Source: G963665925 sp050596425 (GTDB lineage Bacteria; Bacillota; Clostridia; Peptostreptococcales; Acidaminobacteraceae). Taken from it: DNA of 64,000 bases. The position numbers and the translations under genes were made by a program. The notes under the pieces were generated by a model that was not told where the DNA came from, searched no databases, and saw only the letters and a program-made list of their open reading frames with translations. This document shows positions 43,433-51,039 of the stretch, in pieces (positions within the stretch are counted from its first letter, which is position 1; each line of letters starts with the position of its first letter). The DNA lies in assembly GCF_050596425.1 (NCBI RefSeq), contig NZ_CP192292.1:2046001-2110000 (forward strand), given 5' to 3'.

Positions 43433-44632
43433 CTATACGCCAAGCAATTTGTCCATAGACTCATCAATAACAAAGTCTAATTTTTCTGGATGCTTGCCTC
43501 CCCCTTGTGCAGATGCAGGGCTTCCACCACCACGGCCATCTAGTTTATCAATGGCTTCTGCGAAGAGATCTTTCATACTTAGTGCCTCGAGATTTTTAGA
43601 TCTTGAATAGACCAATTTGGTAGAATTGTCTTCTTTCAGGCCAAAGAGAACAACTGTATTGTCTTTTTCACACAACTTCATAGCCGTTTGACGGACTTCA
43701 CCAAATTCTCTGTTCTCAAAAACCTTACGTACAATTTTGAAGCCATCTGTATGGTTAACAGCATGCTCAACCAAGGATTGGGCTTCAATAGCGGCCAAGT
43801 GTCCTTTCAGAACTTTATTGGTCTTTGACAAGTCTTTGTTTTCAACGAGAAGCTTTTCAATTTTCTCGAAAATTTCTTCAGGTTGTGTTTTAAGAAGGGC
43901 CACAAGATCATTTGTTAGAACATTCTTTTGTCTATAGTCTTCTAGGGCACGGACACCTACAACAAATTGAAGCCGTATACCGCCCTTGTATCTATCAATA
44001 CGCTTAATTTTAATGAGGCCAAGCAGGGCTGTTGTTGGAGGGTGTGTTCCGCCACATGGGGTGCAGTCTGCCCCTTCCACTTCAACAATTCGGATGTTGT
44101 GTGCCACCTTAGGTCTTTTGCGTAGGGGCATTTCCTCAAGGGCTTTGTCTGAAGGGAAGGAACAATTAATTTTTAAGTCAGATTGAATCCACTCGTTTAC
44201 AAGGGTTTCAACCTTAAGTGCATCTTGCATATCAAGGTCTTTATCAAGGTCAATGGTCAGGTTGTCCTCTGTTAAATGAAACCCAACCGTCATGGCTTGG
44301 TAAAGCTTCCAGAAAGCTGCTGAAAGAAGATGCTGGCCTGTATGTTGCTGCATCATCTCTTTGCGTCTTTCCCAGTCAAGTTCACCATGAACTTTTGATC
44401 CAACTTCAAAGGACCTATCGACCACATGGTAAATTCTATTCTCTTCTTTAAAAACATAGCTGACTTGGGCCGAATCTATTTTCCCCATATCTGATGGTTG
44501 ACCGCCACCTTCTGGGTAAAACGCTGTTTGATCAAGTTCTACAACATATCCATCCTTGTGCGTGTCACATGAAATAATGTGGGCATCAAAATGGACAAGT
44601 AGGGGTTGATCTAAATATAATTGTTTTGTCAT
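43433..44632 (-). CDS. AlaX-type alanyl-tRNA editing protein with DHHA1 domain
   Basis: This 399-residue protein matches the editing half of alanyl-tRNA synthetase without the synthetase core, so it is a free-standing AlaX of the long type. The N-terminal beta-barrel includes FYPEGGGQPSD near residue 38. The metal site is HTGQHLLS near 96 and CTPCGGTHPP near 188. A C-terminal DHHA1 part ends GGGSPASAQGGGKHPEKLDF. It hydrolyses Ser- or Gly-tRNA(Ala). AAGGAG precedes the ATG on the minus strand. Confidence 0.92.
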   Translation of the reverse strand: MTKQLYLDQPLLVHFDAHIISCDTHKDGYVVELDQTAFYPEGGGQPSDMGKIDSAQVSYVFKEENRIYHVVDRSFEVGSKVHGELDWERRKEMMQQHTGQHLLSAAFWKLYQAMTVGFHLTEDNLTIDLDKDLDMQDALKVETLVNEWIQSDLKINCSFPSDKALEEMPLRKRPKVAHNIRIVEVEGADCTPCGGTHPPTTALLGLIKIKRIDRYKGGIRLQFVVGVRALEDYRQKNVLTNDLVALLKTQPEEIFEKIEKLLVENKDLSKTNKVLKGHLAAIEAQSLVEHAVNHTDGFKIVRKVFENREFGEVRQTAMKLCEKDNTVVLFGLKEDNSTKLVYSRSKNLEALSMKDLFAEAIDKLDGRGGGSPASAQGGGKHPEKLDFVIDESMDKLLGV

Positions 44633-44893
44633 AGCGATCTCCTTACATTTTTATTCATAAATATGTTACCATAATGAACATGCGGAAAAAAGTAATAGAT
44701 CATAACTATGATATTTTAAGGATCTTCATTCAGGGGGGTGCCCCTCTTTGCCTACTAAAAACCGAGTAATGTATGTTTTGTAATCAAAATTGGGTTAATT
44801 AAGACCAAATGTATGTAGTATAATAAAAGTAATAGGCACATGTAAAATTAGAAATGTTGCATGTTGTTCATAAAGAAAGCTATGAGGTGGAAC

Positions 44894-45802
44894 ATGGAAG
44901 TAAGAGCACATATTGAACAATTAGTGGATAAAATTCTGTTTTGGGCCCTTGAAGATGAAAGGCGAAGTCTTGTAGAAGATGCGACCAAAGTCTTTTTAAA
45001 AGGATCAGAAAACGGTCAAGATATGCAAGGGTTTAACGACTGGTTTGTACATGATTATCAAGATGAAAGAGGTCAAAGTCTTTCAGACTTATATATGCAA
45101 GCCCATGACCTTAGTGAAGAGGATGAAGAAATGTTGAAAATCATTAAATCCTCTGTGTATAGTGCTTTTGAAAGATTGCCTATCAAGGATAAAATGGTGG
45201 TTAAAGACATTTTCACAAAGATGGATCACACATTGCAGGAGGCATTTGACATTTCAGGTGTCGTGGTCTCCAGGGTTTACAAGGTCGACGGAAAACACAT
45301 CATGGCAGACCATAAAGAGTTTATGCCTGATGAGTATAAAAAACTCCTTATTAAAGGTATGCTTGAAAAATACAATGAATACTGCAGTCTATATGCGCCT
45401 ATTCAAATGGATGCCTTTGTTAAAAAGCATAGTCTAGTGCTCTACAGATTCTTGAGCATTATTGATAAAACAGCCACAGAATATGCCCTAGATGATGAAG
45501 ATTATTTGGTGCATCAGTCCACATATGTGGTAAAAAATCAGCAAGAGGCTTACAAAGCTTTAAAAGTTAACGAAAAATTCATATTATCATTAGATGACAA
45601 AGCGGGATCTGTTTTCAAACTTGTGTCTGGAGAACACGATACAGTTATTGCGGAAATTGTACTGGCTGATGACCGTCTCGAAATTGAGTGTAGAACAGCG
45701 GATGAACTGGATTACTCTAAGACAGTTACAGAAGAAGTCCTTGGGGAAAACGTGGCACATCTGCGTGATGAAGTCTTAAATATTGATGATCTTATTGGTT
45801 AA
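44894..45802 (+). CDS. Hypothetical protein, 302 residues
   Basis: I do not recognise this family. It is an acidic, mostly helical N-terminal protein (residues 1-110), followed by a central region with VYKVDGKHIMADHKEFMPDEYKK and a C-terminal beta-rich region. There is no signal peptide and no membrane helix. The ATG at 44894 follows GAGGTGG; upstream in-frame starts lack one. It lies 110 nt before another unknown gene. Confidence 0.6.
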   Translation: MEVRAHIEQLVDKILFWALEDERRSLVEDATKVFLKGSENGQDMQGFNDWFVHDYQDERGQSLSDLYMQAHDLSEEDEEMLKIIKSSVYSAFERLPIKDKMVVKDIFTKMDHTLQEAFDISGVVVSRVYKVDGKHIMADHKEFMPDEYKKLLIKGMLEKYNEYCSLYAPIQMDAFVKKHSLVLYRFLSIIDKTATEYALDDEDYLVHQSTYVVKNQQEAYKALKVNEKFILSLDDKAGSVFKLVSGEHDTVIAEIVLADDRLEIECRTADELDYSKTVTEEVLGENVAHLRDEVLNIDDLIG

Positions 45803-45838
45803 TAAGGTGTGAATGACACTAAAATACTGGGTTTTGAT

Positions 45839-45867
45839 TTGACAATTCTGAAAACAGTGTGTAGAAT
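45839..45867 (+). promoter_or_regulatory. Sigma-A promoter for the 45913 gene
   Basis: TTGACA, 17 bp, TAGAAT, about 45 bp before the gene. Confidence 0.75.
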
Positions 45868-45912
45868 ATATCGGTATAAAAACTTGTTTTATAAGAAAGG
45901 GGAAATGCATAA

Positions 45913-46353
45913 GTGATACTCGCAACTGGCGATGTCTCAGATGTTCCCGAACCGGACGACCATACCATAAGGCCGATCGCTTCAGAACGTCTGGAAAGTA
46001 AAGACATCATAAACGACATTAAGACGCTTTTGGAGCAACACGATAATCCAACTGATATGCTTCAACAATATATTGGTGAAGTAGAGGAACGGATTGAAGA
46101 AGAAGAACGCAGTCAACTCGAGACTGTTGATCGGGACAATATTAAAACATTGATTGAAAGACACCCATTTTTCAAAAATCCGAATAGCTACCATATTCGA
46201 CTTATAACAATTATGAAATACCTTAAGAAAAAAGGTGTGGATATAGCTGTTCCTGATATGGACCTGCTTGTGGATGAAGTTATTCAGACAATTGATGGTG
46301 TTAAGAAAAAAGGGTACGGTCAGTACTCAAGAATAAAACATGGAAAATCATAG
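45913..46353 (+). CDS. Hypothetical protein, 146 residues
   Basis: No family recognised. The protein is acidic at the N-terminus (DVSDVPEPDDH) and helical afterwards, with a run of EEE near residue 60 and a basic C-terminus (KKKGYGQYSRIKHGKS). It starts at GTG behind AAGAAAGGGG, has its own near-consensus promoter and a clean terminator, so it is probably a real single-gene unit. Confidence 0.6.
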   Translation: MILATGDVSDVPEPDDHTIRPIASERLESKDIINDIKTLLEQHDNPTDMLQQYIGEVEERIEEEERSQLETVDRDNIKTLIERHPFFKNPNSYHIRLITIMKYLKKKGVDIAVPDMDLLVDEVIQTIDGVKKKGYGQYSRIKHGKS

Positions 46354-46362
46354 CGTCTATTC

Positions 46363-46388
46363 AACCCCTGACTTTGTCAGGGGTTTTC
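46363..46388 (+). terminator. Terminator after the 45913 gene
   Basis: AACCCCTGAC and GTCAGGGGTT form a perfect 10-bp stem with a 3-nt loop and a T tail. Confidence 0.88.
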
Positions 46389-46473
46389 AATTTCAAATAT
46401 AAAGGTGGAAGTTTTCTTGAGTAAGATGCTAAGAATGTAGTAAAATGAATAAGTGGGCAAAGGTGGTGAGCGT

Positions 46474-48777
46474 GTGACAGGTGACAAAAAAATTAAGCAA
46501 ATGAAAAAGAGGTTAAAGAGTCTTGAGGTGACCAGCCAATCAGACTTGATAAACTTGATGATAGCCGTGGTGGCCAGGCGAATTGACGTAGATGATATTC
46601 AGGTGAAAAACCACATCTTAAAAACCGTTGAAGGTTTAAATTTGACTTATAAAAGAATCGACCCAGCTGTGATTGATTACTTGTCAGACTTTGATCTGTC
46701 ACTATTTGTCACTGAAGCAGATGGTTTTCTTGAAGACTTGAAGCGAAATACAACAGGCAGTTTTTACACACCAATTGAGTGGGTCAGGTATATGACGAAA
46801 ATTTCAGTGAGTGACTGGATCGTTGAAACTCTAAAGACGCATAAGGTAAAAGCACCTGCGCAACCAACCCAGTGGGTTTTGGCCCTAGCAAAGAAATATG
46901 ATGAGGGCGAATGGCAAAGTGGCATGGAAGTCTTTAAGTCCCTGTCCATGTCAGAAGAAGAACTGACCATACTGCTCAATGCGTTTGAAAATATAAGAGT
47001 CATAGATATTGCTTGTGGGGCTGGTGCTTTTTTACTTGAATTTGTTGAACTTCTCACGACAATATCCACAAATATGAAAAAAATACTTGGTCAGGAGGCT
47101 GACTATAAAACACATGCTTTAGACTTCCTTACAGACGCTGTGGCGGGAATAGACTTACAACCTGAACCACTTGCTGTATATATTCTTTGTTTGATGTGGC
47201 GCTATGCTAGCCCTGACAAGTGGATGTTATCTCCCATGATTGCATTAGGGGATAGTCTGGAAGACACTACATATAACAAGCACCATAAAATTAAGAAAAT
47301 AGTGAATAGCAAAAAGTTTGACATAGCCATTGGAAATCCACCTTATTTAGGGGAAAAAGGCAATACCCAAGTTTTCAAGAAAATAAGGCAGACTGAATTT
47401 GGGCGAAAACATTATGAAGGCAAGATGGACTTAAGTTATTTTTTTGCACTGAAATCACTGGAGCTTATTCATAAAAAGGGACGTTTGACATATTTAACGA
47501 CGAATTATTTCATCACGGCAGATGGGGCTGCGAAATTCAGAAAAACACTTAAGGAAACCACATGGTTTGCTCATATTTTAAATTTTAATTCCTATCCTGT
47601 TTTTAAAGATGCCCTTGGACAACATAATATGATTTACACCTTAAAAAGACATGACCAGTCCCAGGAAATCCAGAAGGCGAAAAAAAGCAAAGAAACCCTT
47701 GTGCGGTACGTCCACAACCAAACTTATATTGAAAAGATCCATTTAGAATGCGACCCTATTCTTGAGGGGAAGTACCCCCAAAAGTATGTGAAAGAATATC
47801 TGTGTCATGCTGAGGATTTATACACTGCAGAAGGGACAATAAGCATATTGTCTGATGACAGTCACAAGGCCGTGTTAAACGTCTATGACAATTTTTCTGA
47901 TATCCGTTTAAAAGACGTCTTTGAAATAAAACAGGGGATTGTGTCCGGTGCTGATCAAGTCAGTGGTCTTATGCTGAGAGCAAAACTTCCTATGGAGTAC
48001 ATTCAGGAATATGGCATCGAAAAGGGTGATCCTATATTCGTATTCGACAATAATGATCCAAAGTTGCTTGAAGTAGAAGAGTCTGTGCTCAAGCCATTTT
48101 ATAAAAATTCCGATATTGATGCCTATAAAATACGACCAAGAACTGAGAGAAAAATTGTTTATTTAGATGGCTATAACAATGAAACGGAACAAGATTATCC
48201 AAGAACCTTGAATCACTTACAGAAGTATAGACCGGTTCTTGAAGCCAGGCGGGAAGTGAAAACGGGAACCCGTCCCTGGTACGCCCTTCAGTGGCCGCGG
48301 AATATGTCGGTTTTTGAAGGGGAAAAGATTGTTGTGCCACAGCGGTGCAAGATCAACCGATTTGCCTACACAGACAAGGCCTTTTATTGCAGTGCAGATG
48401 TCTATTATTTTAAAGAAAAAGCTGTGAAAGGCGCATGGGCAAATCAAAATGACTTTGATGCGCTTGCATGGATGTATTATTTAGGGGTGCTCAACTCATC
48501 CATAGTGTATTTATGGCTCTATCAAAATGGAAAAAGAAAGGGCGAGCTCCTGGAACTGTATGCAAAACCACTGCTAGAAACAGCAGTCCCTTGTTACTGG
48601 GCCTACGACTGGCAAATATCTATTTCTAATGCTGTAAAAAGAATTATGGAGACAGATAACGAGGACGAGATTAAGATTCATAAAAAAGAAATTGACAGAC
48701 TCATGTTTAAAGCGATGAATGTGAATGATCAAGAAGCTGACATGGTGATGGCATTTTTAAATAGACATATTGATTAG
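46474..48777 (+). CDS. Eco57I/TaqI-type adenine-specific DNA methyltransferase
   Basis: This 767-residue N6-adenine methyltransferase has SAM motif I VIDIACGAGAFLLEF near residue 176, and the catalytic NPPY in IAIGNPPYLGEK near 288. The C-terminal part, about residues 450-720, resembles a TaqI-C/Eco57I target-recognition region (IKQGIVSGADQVSG, SDIDAYKIRPR). The N-terminal about 90 residues show no PD-(D/E)xK nuclease motif. No restriction or specificity gene lies beside it, so it looks like an orphan methyltransferase. I use GTG 46474 behind AAGGTGGTGA. Confidence 0.88.
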   Translation: MTGDKKIKQMKKRLKSLEVTSQSDLINLMIAVVARRIDVDDIQVKNHILKTVEGLNLTYKRIDPAVIDYLSDFDLSLFVTEADGFLEDLKRNTTGSFYTPIEWVRYMTKISVSDWIVETLKTHKVKAPAQPTQWVLALAKKYDEGEWQSGMEVFKSLSMSEEELTILLNAFENIRVIDIACGAGAFLLEFVELLTTISTNMKKILGQEADYKTHALDFLTDAVAGIDLQPEPLAVYILCLMWRYASPDKWMLSPMIALGDSLEDTTYNKHHKIKKIVNSKKFDIAIGNPPYLGEKGNTQVFKKIRQTEFGRKHYEGKMDLSYFFALKSLELIHKKGRLTYLTTNYFITADGAAKFRKTLKETTWFAHILNFNSYPVFKDALGQHNMIYTLKRHDQSQEIQKAKKSKETLVRYVHNQTYIEKIHLECDPILEGKYPQKYVKEYLCHAEDLYTAEGTISILSDDSHKAVLNVYDNFSDIRLKDVFEIKQGIVSGADQVSGLMLRAKLPMEYIQEYGIEKGDPIFVFDNNDPKLLEVEESVLKPFYKNSDIDAYKIRPRTERKIVYLDGYNNETEQDYPRTLNHLQKYRPVLEARREVKTGTRPWYALQWPRNMSVFEGEKIVVPQRCKINRFAYTDKAFYCSADVYYFKEKAVKGAWANQNDFDALAWMYYLGVLNSSIVYLWLYQNGKRKGELLELYAKPLLETAVPCYWAYDWQISISNAVKRIMETDNEDEIKIHKKEIDRLMFKAMNVNDQEADMVMAFLNRHID

Positions 48778-48792
48778 CAGGGGGGCGCAAGC

Positions 48793-50154
48793 ATGAACAA
48801 GAGCATGTTGACCATAGGTCTTGGTTTACTTATTGTACTACTCGTGGCATCTGTGACGGTACTGGACACAAAGGTCTATGAAAAAAAATCGATGCGGGCT
48901 GATGAAAGAAAAGTTGAAAAAATTGAATCAGACCAGGGGGTGGCCCAGCTGGAAAGCTTCCATGAAAAGCCTGAGAGTGTATCATTTGATGGCGGTGACT
49001 TCCTTGAAATCATTGGAGAACATGAAAAGTATGGCTATGGAACTTACCGAGTGGATTTGAAGGCTTTGACAGTGGAACAAATCCTTGCACAGGAAGTGAA
49101 AGACCCCTCCAAATACAAGAGCCTGTTTAGAAATGAATATGGAATCATACTTGTATCGAAAGATAAGAGTCCAGGCTTATATCACCAAACCAATGAGGGA
49201 ACTCTGAATAAAATTAGCGGCAACTTTGTTCCAGCAACACAAGCTGATGTTCAAGTATCTCAGAGTGGCGACAAGCTTATCTATATGGTTAAGGAAAGTC
49301 AGCAAATGGCCACATATAGTTTAGAAAGCTACCGAAAAAAAGTCATACCTGGAGATTTGCCAGCCTCTGTTTTTGAGAACTTTCATGAGAGCATAAGACT
49401 TTCGCCAGACGGTGGCTATTTCACGGTAATCAGTGCTGATGGAAGTTACCCTGACCATTCCATTAATGTGTTTGGAGCGGATTCGGGGCGAAAGTACGCT
49501 GAAGAAATAAAAGGAACAGCACCTGTATGGTCACCTGATGGAAAAAGGTTGGCATTTGTGTATACAGGTCAATTGGAAAGTCCCACGCAAATAAGCAACA
49601 CACGGATTGGATATATAAAATTCCCTGAACGGGAAATTGTCTATTTTGATAAGTTGCCTAAGGGTCAGACGCTGGATGAGAATTTTTACTGGAGTGCGGA
49701 TGGAAGCCGCTTATCGTATATTGAAAGGTCTGGAGAAGGAAAGTTGGAGTTAAGGACCTACAATGTAGACAATGGTGGTCTTTATAGTTTTGACCTAGAC
49801 ATTGAAACGCAAGCTTTTCCAAGCAATGTGTATGTTAATGACAAGGCTTTCGTTCTTTACTGGAATGAAGAAAAGGTCCTCAAGCTCTACGATGATAATG
49901 GTGTTGCCCTATCAGATAGAGAGCGTATCGATACAATAGAAAGCTTTGACGGTTTTGACAGTCCTTTTGTTGTCAGTGGACAAAGTGTTCTGTATTATAA
50001 AGACAACCAGTTGTTCATTCAAGATGGGGTTGACCGGAAAGTGCTTGAAATACAAGGTCTTGAACACGTTTACGGGAATGAAAACTTGACATATTTGGTG
50101 ACTGGAATTGTAAATGAAAGCGACTATAAACTCGCTATTATATCAAACAATTAG
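48793..50154 (+). CDS. Membrane-anchored beta-propeller (TolB/WD40-like) protein
   Basis: This 453-residue protein has an N-terminal signal anchor (residues 5-24, TIGLGLLIVLLVASVTVL). A repeated pattern of short strands follows, with propeller signatures RLSPDGGYFTVIS, VWSPDGKRLAFV and YWSADGSRLSYI. These repeats look like TolB/WD40-type blades. It is 15 nt behind the methyltransferase gene, probably cotranscribed. A function in envelope binding or sensing is inferred only from fold. Confidence 0.78.
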   Translation: MNKSMLTIGLGLLIVLLVASVTVLDTKVYEKKSMRADERKVEKIESDQGVAQLESFHEKPESVSFDGGDFLEIIGEHEKYGYGTYRVDLKALTVEQILAQEVKDPSKYKSLFRNEYGIILVSKDKSPGLYHQTNEGTLNKISGNFVPATQADVQVSQSGDKLIYMVKESQQMATYSLESYRKKVIPGDLPASVFENFHESIRLSPDGGYFTVISADGSYPDHSINVFGADSGRKYAEEIKGTAPVWSPDGKRLAFVYTGQLESPTQISNTRIGYIKFPEREIVYFDKLPKGQTLDENFYWSADGSRLSYIERSGEGKLELRTYNVDNGGLYSFDLDIETQAFPSNVYVNDKAFVLYWNEEKVLKLYDDNGVALSDRERIDTIESFDGFDSPFVVSGQSVLYYKDNQLFIQDGVDRKVLEIQGLEHVYGNENLTYLVTGIVNESDYKLAIISNN

Positions 50155-50161
50155 TTGTAAC

Positions 50162-50185
50162 GATACAATGTGAGTGCATTGTATC
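50162..50185. promoter_or_regulatory. Inverted repeat GATACAATG-N6-CATTGTATC
   Basis: A perfect 9-bp inverted repeat lies between the propeller gene stop and the ECF-transporter gene, without a T-tail. It may be an operator of the transporter gene. TATAAT at 50219-50224 is a plausible -10. Confidence 0.45.
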
Positions 50186-50256
50186 CCTCAAATCGTTTAC
50201 TCAGGGTACAATGAATGTTATAATAATTATAGAAAGATAACATTGGAGGGAACGAT

Positions 50257-50781
50257 ATGGATACTAAAAAGCTTGTTCTTGCAGGTTTAATGGCAGCACT
50301 TGCAACGGTGGGAACAATAGTCATTCAAATACCAACAGGTGGGGGATATATTCATCTAGGTGATAGCATTGTATATCTATGTGGTATTTTACTAGGCCCT
50401 GTATTGGGTGGCGCAGCAGCTGCGATTGGTTCAATGCTTGCAGATGTATTTAGCGGTTATGCAGCTTATGCCATTCCAACATTTTTAATTAAAGGCATCG
50501 ATGCTATGGTTGTTGGCTTTATTTACATGCACCTTATGAAAAATAAGGAAGGCCTTGTTCATACAGCGATTCGATACACTGTAGCCTTTGTACCTGGTGG
50601 TATTATTATGATGGTTGGATACGCAGTAACAGAGTATTTCTTCTACGGAGCTGGTGGTGTTATAGGCACTTTTGGACCAAACTTCGTACAGGCATTTGTT
50701 GGAGGCGCCTTGGCATTTCCACTACTTGTTGCACTAGAAAAAGCAGGTGTGAAAAGACTTATTTCTGGACACAACCACTAG
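50257..50781 (+). CDS. ECF transporter S component (PF07155-like)
   Basis: This 174-residue membrane protein has five to six helices. It carries the S-component features AALATVGTIVIQIPTGGGYIHLGDSIVYL (in parts near residues 14-42) and GPVLGGAAAAIGSMLADVFSGY. The group resembles COG4720 proteins linked to vitamin precursors such as hydroxymethylpyrimidine or pyridoxine; the substrate is not decided. No energising genes (EcfA, EcfT) are near, so it should share an ECF module encoded elsewhere. GGAGGGAAC precedes the ATG, and a strong terminator follows. Confidence 0.85.
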   Translation: MDTKKLVLAGLMAALATVGTIVIQIPTGGGYIHLGDSIVYLCGILLGPVLGGAAAAIGSMLADVFSGYAAYAIPTFLIKGIDAMVVGFIYMHLMKNKEGLVHTAIRYTVAFVPGGIIMMVGYAVTEYFFYGAGGVIGTFGPNFVQAFVGGALAFPLLVALEKAGVKRLISGHNH

Positions 50782-50894
50782 TTTTAAGCAAATTCTAAAA
50801 GGCTGAGTGCCTACAAGCTGAAACTGCGATATTTAAGCATTCAATTAGGCAACAGCACTTAAAGCATAAAAATCAACTTAAAATTAAAAACTGG

Positions 50895-50931
50895 AACGGG
50901 TTAGATCTGAAAATGATCTAACCCGTTTTTT
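50895..50931 (+). terminator. Terminator after the ECF S component gene
   Basis: AACGGGTTAGATC and GATCTAACCCGTT form a perfect 13-bp stem with a 7-nt loop and T6. Confidence 0.92.
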
Positions 50932-51039
50932 ATATCCAATTGTGTCATTTAAATGGATGATTGTGCCATCAGAGGTTTTGAAATGAGAAAAATGAGTAAA
51001 TTCCAATTGGATAGTAGAAATAAAAGTGGGAGGCGCTCA

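Noticed and set aside
46474..50154. BREX or DISARM defence system
   Set aside because: Only a methyltransferase is present; the helicase, phosphatase and nuclease partners are missing.
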